64,000 nt of DNA from NCBI GenBank assembly GCA_035628915.1, contig DASPIW010000018.1:1-64000 (forward strand), written 5' to 3'. Under the pieces are notes generated by a model. The model was not told where the DNA came from and did no database searches. It worked only from the letters and a program-made list of their open reading frames with translations. Below are positions 10,276-17,173 of the stretch, one piece after another (position 1 is the first letter of the stretch; each line of letters begins with the position of its first letter). The stretch is from JARBUG01 sp035628915 (GTDB lineage Bacteria; Bacillota; Sulfobacillia; Symbiobacteriales; Symbiobacteriaceae). Made by a program: the position numbers and the translations under genes.

Positions 10276-11754
10276 ATGGAGATGGCGGCCCTTGTGGCGG
10301 CCCTTTCGCCTTGCCAGACCAATCGGACCGTGCGCGGAGAATGCGCGGGCCTCAGCTACAATTCTAAGACGGTGGATTCGGGTGAACTGTTCTTTTGTTT
10401 GCGCGGAAAATTTCTGGATGGACATGCCTTTGCCCCGGAAGCTGTCGAGCGCGGAGCGGCCGGGCTGGTGGTGGAGGAGTATCTCGAGGTGCCGGCCCTG
10501 CAGATCAAAGTCAGTGATACCCGGTTGGCGCTGCTGCGCGCCGCCCGCCGCTTTTTTGGCGACCCTGCCGCCCGGCTGGGTCTTGTGGGCGTCACGGGCA
10601 CGAATGGCAAGACGACGACCACCTTTTTCATCCGCTCGGTGCTGCAGCAGTTGGGCGCCGGCCCGGTCGGGCTGGTCGGGACGGTGTACAACCAGCTCGG
10701 CGGGGCGCCGGAGCCGAGCAGCCTGACCACGCCGGAATCGCTGGACCTCTGGCGCCTCCTTGCGCGGGCCGAAGCTGACCGCTGCCCCTGGGTGGTGATG
10801 GAGGTCTCCAGCCACGCCCTTGCCATGCACCGTGTGGATCCCGCCGGGTTTGATCTGGCGGTGATTCTGAACATCACCCGGGACCATTTTGAGTTCCACG
10901 GCACCTTCGAGCACTACGCGGCCAGCAAGGCCCGCCTGGTGCGGGAACTGCCCCCCCGCGCCAAAGGCGGGCGCCCCCGGGCGGCGGTGTTGAACGCCGA
11001 TGAACCTTTGGTGGAAGGACTGGGAGCGGGGCTCGATGTCCCGGTCGTCACGTTCGGGTTGGAACGCCCGGCAGACGTGTCCGCTTCTGACGTACAGTTG
11101 GGGCCGCGGGGCAGCGAGTTTCTGCTCCGCCTGCCCGGGGCCTCGCCCGCGCCTGTCCGCCTGCCCATTCCGGGCTTGTACAACGTCTCCAACGCCCTTG
11201 CCGCCGCCACGGTGGGCTGGCTGGCGGGCGTACCCCTGGCCGGGATTGTGGCGGGGCTGGAGGCCTGCACCCACGTACCGGGGCGGGCGGAGCTGATCGA
11301 TGAGGGGCAGCCGTTTACCGTCATCGTGGACTTTGCCCACAATCCCGACGCCCTGGCCAAAGTGGTCTCCCTGCGGCCCCGGGATCCCGGCGCCCGCACG
11401 ATTCTCGTCTTCGGGGCGGAGGGCGGCAAGGACCGGGGCAAGCGGCCGGAGATGGGCCGGGCGGCCCGGGGCGCCGACTACGCCATCGTTACGAGCGACA
11501 ACATGCCCGAGGAAGAGCCCGCAGAAGTCGCCCGACAGGTGGCGGAGGGACTGGGCGAGCATCCGCACGAGATCCTCCTGGACCGGCGCCGGGCCATCGT
11601 CCGGGCCCTGGCCCTGGCGCAGCCGGGCGACCTGGTGATCATCGCCGGCAAGGGCCACGAACAGACATGGCTGTATGAAGGGCGACGCATTCCTTTTGAC
11701 GACCGGGCGGTCGTCCGAGCGACCCTCCGTAGCCAGATGAGCGCGGAATTGTGA
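10276..11754 (+). CDS. murE: MurE-like UDP-N-acetylmuramyl-tripeptide synthetase
   Basis: 492 residues from ATG 10276, which has AGGAGGTGG five bases upstream. The Mur ligase features are present: ATP loop GVTGTNGKTTT (about 104-114), TTPESLDL, EVSSHAL, ITRDHFEFHGT, and the C-terminal domain beginning at VDFAHNPDAL. MurE adds the third amino acid of the peptidoglycan stem peptide in the cytoplasm. In meso-DAP-specific enzymes the recognition loop reads DNPR. Here the matching position reads SDNMPEEEP (about 407-415), so the arginine that reads DAP is missing. The added residue, or even the role as the housekeeping MurE, is therefore uncertain. It is not inside a dcw cluster. The stop codon overlaps the promoter of the next gene. 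Confidence 0.85.
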   Translation: MEMAALVAALSPCQTNRTVRGECAGLSYNSKTVDSGELFFCLRGKFLDGHAFAPEAVERGAAGLVVEEYLEVPALQIKVSDTRLALLRAARRFFGDPAARLGLVGVTGTNGKTTTTFFIRSVLQQLGAGPVGLVGTVYNQLGGAPEPSSLTTPESLDLWRLLARAEADRCPWVVMEVSSHALAMHRVDPAGFDLAVILNITRDHFEFHGTFEHYAASKARLVRELPPRAKGGRPRAAVLNADEPLVEGLGAGLDVPVVTFGLERPADVSASDVQLGPRGSEFLLRLPGASPAPVRLPIPGLYNVSNALAAATVGWLAGVPLAGIVAGLEACTHVPGRAELIDEGQPFTVIVDFAHNPDALAKVVSLRPRDPGARTILVFGAEGGKDRGKRPEMGRAARGADYAIVTSDNMPEEEPAEVARQVAEGLGEHPHEILLDRRRAIVRALALAQPGDLVIIAGKGHEQTWLYEGRRIPFDDRAVVRATLRSQMSAEL

Positions 11755-11760
11755 TATACT
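11752..11760 (+). promoter_or_regulatory. Extended -10 promoter of the TlpA gene
   Basis: TGATATACT gives TG-N-TATACT, an extended -10 element. It overlaps the murE stop codon and lies about 33 bp upstream of the lipoprotein start. No clear -35 box is present, as expected for this promoter class. Confidence 0.5.
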
Positions 11761-11792
11761 TCGAAGAGCGAGAAACAGGGGGGGAACGGTGG

Positions 11793-12383
11793 ATGCGGCA
11801 TGGCCTTCTGACGCTGTTGGTGGCGGGGGCGTTACTTGCAGGCTGCACCGGCGTGGGCGCGCCGCCTGCTCAGCAGCCTGCGGCACCTGCCCAGACGCCG
11901 GCGCCCGAGGCGCCAAAGGGCGAACCGGAGAAGAAGCCGGCGCCTTTGCGCGGCTACCCGGCGCCGGAGATCGCGGGAAAAGACGTCCGCACGGGAGAGG
12001 CCGTGTCGCTGTCCCAGTTCAAGGGCAAGACGGTGGTCGTCAACTTTTGGGCCACCTGGTGCCCTCCTTGCCGCGAGGAGATGCCCGACCTGCAGATACT
12101 GCAGGACGAAATGGGCGAGGAGATCAAGGTCCTGGCCGTGGGCGGCGACCGGGACGAGCCCGCTGAACGCCTGCTGGCGTATGCCAACGATCGGGAACTA
12201 AAGTTCACGGTGCTATACGACGAAGGTATGGCGCTGCTGGATTACCGCGCCATCGCCCTGCCCACCACATTTATCATCGACCGAAACGGCATCATACGCG
12301 AGAAAATCCAGGGCGCCATGACCCTGGATCAGATGCATCACTTCGTGAACAAGGCCATCGAAGCGGGAAAGAATCAGCCATAA
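11793..12383 (+). CDS. Lipoprotein thioredoxin-like protein (TlpA/ResA family)
   Basis: 196 residues from ATG 11793 after a GGGGGGG run. A lipoprotein signal peptide ends in LLAGC, then a proline/alanine-rich linker (about 20-55) and a thioredoxin fold with FWATWCPPCREEMP (redox CPPC) follow. ALPTTFIID carries the cis-proline. It is tethered outside the membrane and probably reduces disulfides, for example in apocytochrome c or other exported cysteine proteins. A DUF1405 membrane gene and the copper operon follow. Confidence 0.93.
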   Translation: MRHGLLTLLVAGALLAGCTGVGAPPAQQPAAPAQTPAPEAPKGEPEKKPAPLRGYPAPEIAGKDVRTGEAVSLSQFKGKTVVVNFWATWCPPCREEMPDLQILQDEMGEEIKVLAVGGDRDEPAERLLAYANDRELKFTVLYDEGMALLDYRAIALPTTFIIDRNGIIREKIQGAMTLDQMHHFVNKAIEAGKNQP

Positions 12384-12401
12384 GGGAGACACTATGCCGC
12401 T

Positions 12402-13013
12402 ATGACGATCCTTCGCAGTTTCTTCACGGCCGTGGCTCGTGAGCGCCGCTTCTGGTGGATCCTCCTGATCATCAACTTCTTCGGTTCGCTCTATGGCTTC
12501 TGGTGGTACAAGGGGCAGTTGCTGGCTACCCCTGCCAAGTATTGGCTGATCGTGCCGGACAGCCCCGGCTCGACCTTCCTTCTCTTCATCTGGCTTGCCC
12601 TGATGATCGCCGGCGTCGATTGGCGCAAGCCCGGCATGCAATGGCTGGGCGCCGTTGCCTTCGTTTCGAATATGAAGTACGGCCTCTGGACGGCCACCGT
12701 CCTGCCCCAGGCCGGGTTCAAGTTCGGGTGGGAGTTCGACTTCATCCACCTTTCCCTTTCGCACGCCGGCATGTGGCTGCAGGCGATGATCTTCGCCCGC
12801 TTCTACAAGCCCGGCCTGGTTCCGGCGATGGGCGCCCTGCTCTTCATGTGGTTTCAGGATCTGATTGACTACTTCATCCTGGGCACGTACCCAACCCTTC
12901 CTTATGAGTCGGAACTGGCGTACGCCCGGGGGATGGCCATCCTGCTCTCCACCATGTGGGGCGGATTCCTGGTCTGGCAGGCGCGGTTTGACAGAAAAGA
13001 GAGCAGGGCTTAG
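12402..13013 (+). CDS. DUF1405 integral membrane protein
   Basis: 203 residues with about six membrane helices. It matches the DUF1405 (YpjA-like) pattern, with conserved NFFGSLYGFWWY at the N-terminus and PDSPGSTFLLFIWL in the first third. No function is known. A four-codon reading frame (ATG CCG CTA TGA, 12394-12405) overlaps the start out of frame and sits nearer the AGGGAGA ribosome site, so initiation may depend on that small overlap. It lies 18 bp after the TlpA gene and is probably co-transcribed. Confidence 0.85.
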   Translation: MTILRSFFTAVARERRFWWILLIINFFGSLYGFWWYKGQLLATPAKYWLIVPDSPGSTFLLFIWLALMIAGVDWRKPGMQWLGAVAFVSNMKYGLWTATVLPQAGFKFGWEFDFIHLSLSHAGMWLQAMIFARFYKPGLVPAMGALLFMWFQDLIDYFILGTYPTLPYESELAYARGMAILLSTMWGGFLVWQARFDRKESRA

Positions 13014-13024
13014 ACTGGAAGCGA

Positions 13025-13036
13025 CTACCCGGGTAG
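13025..13036. promoter_or_regulatory. Probable CsoR operator
   Basis: CTACCCGGGTAG is a perfect 12-bp palindrome, followed by GGTAGGGGAG. It lies 24 bp upstream of the csoR start. CsoR operators are typically C-tract/G-tract dyads with TA ends, so this fits autoregulation by copper. Confidence 0.65.
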
Positions 13037-13059
13037 GGTAGGGGAGAGGAGGCCCCGCC

Positions 13060-13359
13060 TTGGCTCGCAGCAACGGAAATGCTCATATGGAACACCTGGT
13101 GAGAGACAAGCAGGCGCTGCTCGAACGGCTCAAGAAGATCGAAGGACAGGTGCGCGGCCTGCAGCGGATGATCGAAGACGACCGGTACTGTGTAGACGTG
13201 CTGGTTCAGGTGGCAGCGGTCAAGGCGGCGATGAACAAGGTCGGCATGGCGCTGCTCGAAGGCCACGCCCGGGGCTGCATGCAGGCGGCCGTCCGGCGCG
13301 GCGAAGGCGACGAAGCCGTGGGTGAACTCATGGAAGTGCTCGACAAGTTCGTGAAGTGA
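13060..13359 (+). CDS. csoR: CsoR-family copper-sensing repressor
   Basis: 99 residues from a TTG start with AGAGGAGG seven bases upstream; an ATG ten codons later is an alternative. The all-helical DUF156 fold is recognisable (LKKIEGQVRGLQRMIEDDRYCVDVL is the family core). The Cu(I) ligands C-H-C are in place at Cys44, His69 and Cys73. CsoR proteins release DNA when Cu(I) binds, derepressing export and chaperone genes. The palindrome upstream and the copZ-like gene downstream support a copper role. Confidence 0.93.
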   Translation: MARSNGNAHMEHLVRDKQALLERLKKIEGQVRGLQRMIEDDRYCVDVLVQVAAVKAAMNKVGMALLEGHARGCMQAAVRRGEGDEAVGELMEVLDKFVK

Positions 13360-13361
13360 CC

Positions 13362-13383
13362 GGCGGACCCGAAAGGGTCCGCC
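13362..13383 (+). other. Intercistronic GAAA-loop hairpin
   Basis: GGCGGACCC/GGGTCCGCC with a GAAA tetraloop lies in the 49-bp gap after csoR. There is no T-run, so it probably modulates mRNA stability or partial read-through rather than terminating. Confidence 0.5.
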
Positions 13384-13408
13384 TGCGCCAACCGGAGGGA
13401 TTACCGCC

Positions 13409-13825
13409 ATGGTCCGGGAGAGCAGGCCGGCCGACGAGGTCGGCTTTCAAGCCTTTCAACTCCTTGTCAGCTTCATTCTGACGCTGCCGCTGGCGGCCCA
13501 CTGGGTGGCCATCTGGCTGGGCTGGCGCATTTTCTTCCTGGCCGACCCGCATATTCAGGTCGTCTGGGCGACAATTCTGCAGGCCGCCGGGGCCTGGCCC
13601 TTCGTCCGGGGCGCCCTGCGGGGGCGGGGGGGCCGCCGCTGGTTCGACGGGCTGGTCACTTTCGCATCCTGGGGCCTGTACGGGTACGGCCTCTTTCTGA
13701 CGTTGAGGCATGCGGAAGTGGTAACCCACCCCTATTTTCAGATTCAGGCGGTCATCATTACGACGGTGACATTGGACCGGCTTGTCGGGGCCATGCTGAG
13801 CCGCCGCCGTGTGCACACACACTAA
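13409..13825 (+). CDS. Small membrane protein resembling the N-terminal helices of CopA-type ATPases
   Basis: 138 residues, ATG with a GGAGGGA ribosome site. It has three or four hydrophobic helices. The stretch DPHIQVVWATILQAAGAWPF followed by VRGALRG closely follows the first helix-hairpin region of CPx copper ATPases (typically PWVQ...ATPVQF..GWPFYRGA). The actuator, CPC helix, DKTGT phosphorylation and ATP-binding parts are all absent, and the gene ends cleanly with TAA before copZ. It cannot pump by itself. It may be a retained fragment working as a membrane docking site for CopZ, or a relic. The operon position argues for a copper role. Confidence 0.7.
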   Translation: MVRESRPADEVGFQAFQLLVSFILTLPLAAHWVAIWLGWRIFFLADPHIQVVWATILQAAGAWPFVRGALRGRGGRRWFDGLVTFASWGLYGYGLFLTLRHAEVVTHPYFQIQAVIITTVTLDRLVGAMLSRRRVHTH

Positions 13826-13849
13826 GGAAAACGTACAGGAGGAGAAGCG

Positions 13850-14059
13850 ATGAGCCAGACTGTGTTGAAGATCAACGGCATGACCTGAGGCCACTGCGTC
13901 GCGAGCGTGTCTCGCGCACTGATGGGTGTCAGCGGTGTTGACGACGTGAAGATCGACCTGGGTGCGAGGACCGCAACGGTCATCCACGCCGGCGCAGACC
14001 TGGAAGCCATGAAGGCGGCCGTCGACGATGCCGGTTACGAAGTGGTGGGAGTCGCATGA
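13850..14059 (+). CDS. copZ: CopZ-like copper chaperone with in-frame TGA (candidate selenoprotein)
   Basis: 70 codons including the stop, if TGA at 13886-13888 is read through. The start is ATG after ACAGGAGGAG. The heavy-metal-associated fold is clear: VLKINGMT, then TGA at codon 13, then GHC, with GVDDVKIDLGARTATV and a C-terminal DDAGYEVVGVA. TGA replaces the first cysteine of the GMTCxHC copper motif. The frame stays open and conserved to its natural end at 14057-14059, so ordinary decay looks unlikely. A hairpin with a G-U-containing apical loop begins 12 bases after the TGA (see 13899-13916). I infer selenocysteine at position 13. A recent TGC-to-TGA mutation or sequencing error remains possible. 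The gene is third in a csoR operon, in keeping with Cu(I) delivery. Confidence 0.7.
13899..13916 (+). promoter_or_regulatory. Candidate bacterial SECIS hairpin in copZ
   Basis: CGCGAG (13900-13905) pairs perfectly with CTCGCG (13911-13916) around the loop CGUGU. An unpaired U at 13899 sits just below the stem. Counting the U of UGA as 1, the loop G-U is at 22-23 and the bulged U at 14. In E. coli fdhF the corresponding loop G-U is at 23-24 and the bulged U at 17. This is the geometry recognised by SelB. Confidence 0.6.
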
Positions 14060-14067
14060 AATTCCAA

Positions 14068-14094
14068 CAGGCCGTGGGCAGCCCCCACGGCCTG
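14068..14094 (+). terminator. Terminator of the copper operon
   Basis: CAGGCCGTGGG/CCCACGGCCTG is an 11-bp stem with a 5-nt loop, eight bases after the copZ stop. The downstream T content (TATTGT) is modest. Confidence 0.65.
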
Positions 14095-14130
14095 TATTGT
14101 CGCCCTCGACCCTCTTGATGTAGATCGAGC

Positions 14131-14385
14131 CTAGACGCCCCAGCCGAAGCCGGCGTTGCCGGGGTACGCAGCGATTCCGGGGATGCCCGCCGTGGTCGGA
14201 TAGGCCGACGGCACGGTCGCCACGGTGGTTACGGGAACAGCGTACTCATAGACCCGATAGACAGTGGCGTTGGCGGCGGGGTATACAGCGGCCCCGGGGG
14301 CGATGGCCAGGTCATTGGCCCCAGCCTGGGCGCCGATAAAGGGCGAGATTGCCGGAAGGCCCTTGCCGAAAGCACCAAAATTCAT
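14131..14385 (-). CDS. Small Ala/Gly/Pro-rich protein of unknown function
   Basis: 84 residues from ATG 14385, preceded by AAAGGAG at a slightly long spacing; an in-frame GTG at 14397 lies too close to that site. The composition is low complexity, with alternating alanine, glycine, proline, valine and tyrosine (PGIAAYPGNAGFGWGV at the C-terminus) and no signal peptide. I do not recognise the family. Spore-coat or other structural small proteins often look like this, but that is only inference. Confidence 0.55.
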   Translation of the reverse strand: MNFGAFGKGLPAISPFIGAQAGANDLAIAPGAAVYPAANATVYRVYEYAVPVTTVATVPSAYPTTAGIPGIAAYPGNAGFGWGV

Positions 14386-14523
14386 GCGCTCGCGCACTCC
14401 TTTCTAACTCGTGACCTCCGGGGAACAATTGGTGGGAGGTCACCGCCCCCCTTTCAGGTGGCGCTTCAGTCTCAGAGTATGAAAGGGCGGCAAGGGGTGT
14501 TACATAAGGGCCGATGAAGAAAA

Positions 14524-14552
14524 GGGCGAGCGGGCCCATCGCCCGCTCGCCC
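14524..14552 (-). terminator. Terminator of the ArsR-like regulator gene
   Basis: GGGCGAGCGGG/CCCGCTCGCCC forms an 11-bp stem. On the minus strand it is followed by TTTTCTTC, 12 bases past the stop codon. Confidence 0.85.
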
Positions 14553-14564
14553 TCATTTCGTTAT

Positions 14565-15137
14565 TCAGGCCATTGACCGGGCCTTCTCTTCGCAAGGGAA
14601 GACAAGGTAATGGAAGGTGTAGTCGCCCTCGGGGTCCTCGAATTTGTCGATCAGCTTCTGCAGTTCCGCATAGAAGGCAGGCAGGTCGGCCGGTGCAACG
14701 GCGATCCGGTAGAAGCCGTGCGCGGTCGTCAGTGCGCTCTCCTCTCCGGTGCCGGCCCGCTCCAAATCACTGCGGTAGGCGCGCAGGAAGTCCGACTGGG
14801 TCCGGTTCAACTCGCGCAGGAACCCGGTCTCCAGATGATTCCGCCCCTCCGGCTGGCGGGCCAGGTAGGGGTCGGTCTGAAACTCCTTGGCAATGGCCTG
14901 GTAGTACTTTTCAATAATGCCGTTCTGCGTTTCGCGCGTGAACTTCAGTTCCACGAGCCCGACCTTCAGCAACTGCTTGACGTGGTAGCTGGTCTTTGCC
15001 GGCTCTTCGCCGAACTGGTCAGCCAGCTGTTTGGCTGTCATGGGCTTCTCGGAGAGGGAGCTGAGGATCTTCACCCGGGATGCATGGCTCAGGGCCTTCA
15101 GTTGCTTAATGTCGCTAATCGTGTACTGCTCCAGCAT
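14565..15137 (-). CDS. ArsR-like winged-helix transcriptional regulator
   Basis: 190 residues from ATG 15137, which has AAAGGGGA upstream; an ATG nine codons earlier lacks a ribosome site. The N-terminal winged helix reads IKQLKALSHASRVKILSSL, then MTAKQLADQFGEEPAKTSYHVKQL, the recognition helix. The remaining 110 residues form a helical effector/dimer domain without obvious metal-binding cysteine pairs. It probably regulates nearby or its own genes. Ligand and targets are unknown. Confidence 0.85.
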   Translation of the reverse strand: MLEQYTISDIKQLKALSHASRVKILSSLSEKPMTAKQLADQFGEEPAKTSYHVKQLLKVGLVELKFTRETQNGIIEKYYQAIAKEFQTDPYLARQPEGRNHLETGFLRELNRTQSDFLRAYRSDLERAGTGEESALTTAHGFYRIAVAPADLPAFYAELQKLIDKFEDPEGDYTFHYLVFPCEEKARSMA

Positions 15138-15270
15138 GAAGAGAACGTCCCCTTTACTGTTCATACGACGACGGGAAATAATTGCACATTAAGTTTAACA
15201 CGACGCGCTGCATTCATAAAGACATGATGGTAATGGCGAAATTCTCTGTTTCACACGCCGAAAATGGAAA

Positions 15271-15290
15271 GACCGCCGCTGAGGGCGGTC
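15271..15290 (-). terminator. Terminator of the methyltransferase gene
   Basis: GACCGCC/GGCGGTC stem. On the minus strand it is followed by TTTCCATTTTC. Confidence 0.65.
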
Positions 15291-15312
15291 AGGCAATCCA
15301 CCTGCCGGCCTT

Positions 15313-16149
15313 CTACCCGATGCGGGCGCCTACGGCTTCAATCGCCGCCCAGGTGTTGGGGAAGCTGACGGGGAAGGCGGTGCGCATCAGCCGGGCGGAG
15401 AGCTGCTCCAGAAGCGTCTGCGCCTCAGGTGTGAGGTCGGCGGTCCACAGGGGCGCCACCGTCGACATCAACCGGATGAATCCTTCGTAATCGGTAATCT
15501 GCTGGAGCTGAACGGGATTGGCCAGATGTTCCACGGCCAGGCCCGCCGCCTGCATGAGCCCCGCCACTTCGGCCGCCGCCGGCAGGTCGGGGGTGAGCGT
15601 CGGGTCCTGGGTCATGCCGGCCAACTGCCGCACCTGATCGATGAAGGCGAACCACTCGCAGAACCCCGGAGCCGCCGCACAGATAATGAGGACCTGCCCC
15701 CCGGGCTTGACGACCCGCCGCATCTCCCGCAGGGCGGCGCCCCGATCTTTGAACCAGTGCAGCACGCTATTGCATATCACCAGGTCGAACTCAGCGTCCG
15801 GATAAGGCAGCTTCTCCGCGTCGCCCACCCGGAACTGCGCGGGGACGCCCAGCAGCCCCGCCTTGGACTGGGCGACGGCCACCATGCCCGGCGAAATATC
15901 GATGCCACAGAGCTTACCGGCGGGGGCGAACCACCGGGCTGCCTCCAGCAGGTTGACGCCCGTACCGCACCCGACATCGAGAATCGACGCCAGGGGCCCC
16001 ACGCGGACGCGCGGCAGCAGCCTTCGTATGCCCGTCAGGTACAAATGGCCGGCCAAGGCGTCGTAGCGGGGGGCAGACTGCGAATAACCCCTGGCGAGGC
16101 GCTCTTTCACCGCTTCCACGTCGCTGACGCACCCCCTGTTCACCAGCAT
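15313..16149 (-). CDS. Class I SAM-dependent methyltransferase (BioC/UbiE-like)
   Basis: 278 residues from ATG 16149; GTG at 16119 has a better AGGGGG ribosome site. A much longer in-frame extension upstream is antisense to the proline-rich gene and is rejected. SAM-binding motif I is ILDVGCGTGVNLLEAA, motif II CGIDISPGM, and LPYPDAEFDLVICNSVLHWF is the post-II region typical of BioC/UbiE-like small-molecule methyltransferases. The N-terminal VKERLARGYSQSAPRYDALA also resembles BioC. No biotin genes are nearby, so the substrate is unknown. Confidence 0.85.
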   Translation of the reverse strand: MLVNRGCVSDVEAVKERLARGYSQSAPRYDALAGHLYLTGIRRLLPRVRVGPLASILDVGCGTGVNLLEAARWFAPAGKLCGIDISPGMVAVAQSKAGLLGVPAQFRVGDAEKLPYPDAEFDLVICNSVLHWFKDRGAALREMRRVVKPGGQVLIICAAAPGFCEWFAFIDQVRQLAGMTQDPTLTPDLPAAAEVAGLMQAAGLAVEHLANPVQLQQITDYEGFIRLMSTVAPLWTADLTPEAQTLLEQLSARLMRTAFPVSFPNTWAAIEAVGARIG

Positions 16150-16236
16150 ATTCAGGGCGGGCGCCCATGGCCCCCGGTGGCACCTCCCCGGCGCCGCCAT
16201 AGTATGGAAGCACGACTGAGCAAGGAGGTTGACGTA

Positions 16237-16785
16237 TTGCCGCGTGGAATGATTGCGGCCCCGCCGTTCATGCCGCCGTGGGGAATGGGCTTCCCCGGCG
16301 GAATACCGCAAATGCCGCCGCTGCCGGGCGGCCTGCCGAGGATGCCGGGACCGCCGCCCCAGCAGCCGGGTCCGCCCCAGGCCCAGACCCAGCCCCAGAC
16401 CCAGCCCCAGAATCAGCCCCAGCCATACGCGTACCCCACCGGGCCTTTCCCGGCGCAGCCGTATCCCGACCAGGCGTACGGCGTCCCGGCGCAGCCCATT
16501 GCGGCGGCGGCGGCCCTTGACCCCGTGGCGGCATACCAGCTGGCGGCCCTTCAGCAGGCGGTGCAAGCTGCACAAGCCGTCCAGGCCGTTCCGGCCGTTC
16601 AGCCCGAACAGCCCGCGCAGCCGCCTCAGCCCGCCCCTCCGCCTCAGGTCGGGTCTCCGGCCCACCCTACCGGGTCGGCCATGGCACCAAGTACGAGCCT
16701 GCCAGCACCACCCGTAAGTAGGGTCGGGCGCCCGGATACATACTCCACGAAAGGGCGCGGCAGCCAGTATTCAACACGCGGGTGA
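16237..16785 (+). CDS. Proline/glutamine-rich low-complexity protein
   Basis: 182 residues from a TTG start with AAGGAGG eight bases upstream. The first third is rich in proline, methionine and glycine (PPFMPPWGMGFPGG). A TQPQTQPQ tract, an alanine/glutamine helix (LAALQQAVQAAQAVQAV) and a PQP-rich tail follow. No domain is recognised and no signal peptide is seen. The composition recalls spore-coat or exosporium proteins of Bacillota. The gene is divergent from the methyltransferase gene, with an 87-bp gap. Confidence 0.6.
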   Translation: MPRGMIAAPPFMPPWGMGFPGGIPQMPPLPGGLPRMPGPPPQQPGPPQAQTQPQTQPQNQPQPYAYPTGPFPAQPYPDQAYGVPAQPIAAAAALDPVAAYQLAALQQAVQAAQAVQAVPAVQPEQPAQPPQPAPPPQVGSPAHPTGSAMAPSTSLPAPPVSRVGRPDTYSTKGRGSQYSTRG

Positions 16786-16804
16786 TTGTGAAGTCCTATC
16801 AAAC

Positions 16805-16860
16805 GGGGAGCGCCTCACTCCTTCGGAGAATCGTCTGAAGGTTGTGAGGTGCCCCCTTTT
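16805..16860 (+). terminator. Long-loop terminator after the Pro/Gln-rich gene
   Basis: GGGGAGCGCCTCAC pairs with GTGAGGTGCCCC, with one mismatch, across a 25-nt loop that contains its own small hairpin. TTTT follows. Confidence 0.7.
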
Positions 16861-17173
16861 GATTACCGACTCCTTACGATGTGATTACGAAAAACGAATC
16901 AAAGTGATCCATTCCTGCTTTCGTCACGGTATTTTTGTTGGTACTATGATGTCAAGATCGCTGATACTCTTTTGGTTGGATGGCGAGAAGCGGTATCGTC
17001 TGCTGATAGTACTTTCTTGAACAAAGTCGGAGAACGCTGGTATGACGGGCATGAAAAATACTTATATAGACCCGATATAGACCCTCGAATCTGTGCCGAA
17101 CGGCTGATTCAACAGCGAATCTGGGGACCCTAATCTGGTAGACCAGGTCATTAGCTCTCGTGGAGGTGCGGAC
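16861..17173 (+). promoter_or_regulatory. icd upstream region with promoter
   Basis: 313 bp without a gene. A sigma-A-like promoter TTGAAC (17017-17022), 18-bp spacer, TATGAC (17041-17046) lies about 130 bp before icd, leaving a long leader. No known riboswitch was recognised in that leader. The stretch is AT-richer than the neighbouring genes. Confidence 0.5.

Noticed and set aside
10195..11916. 573-codon minus-strand frame opposite murE
   Set aside because: Antisense shadow of a recognised Mur ligase, with no start signal and no domain.
13850..14059. copZ as a simple pseudogene
   Set aside because: Not accepted as the main reading, because the single TGA falls exactly on a Cys position where selenocysteine is expected and a SECIS-like hairpin follows. 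A mutation cannot be ruled out.
16150..16665. N-terminal extension of the methyltransferase frame
   Set aside because: It is antisense to the Pro/Gln-rich gene, arginine-rich and has no ribosome site. The methyltransferase starts at 16149 or 16119.
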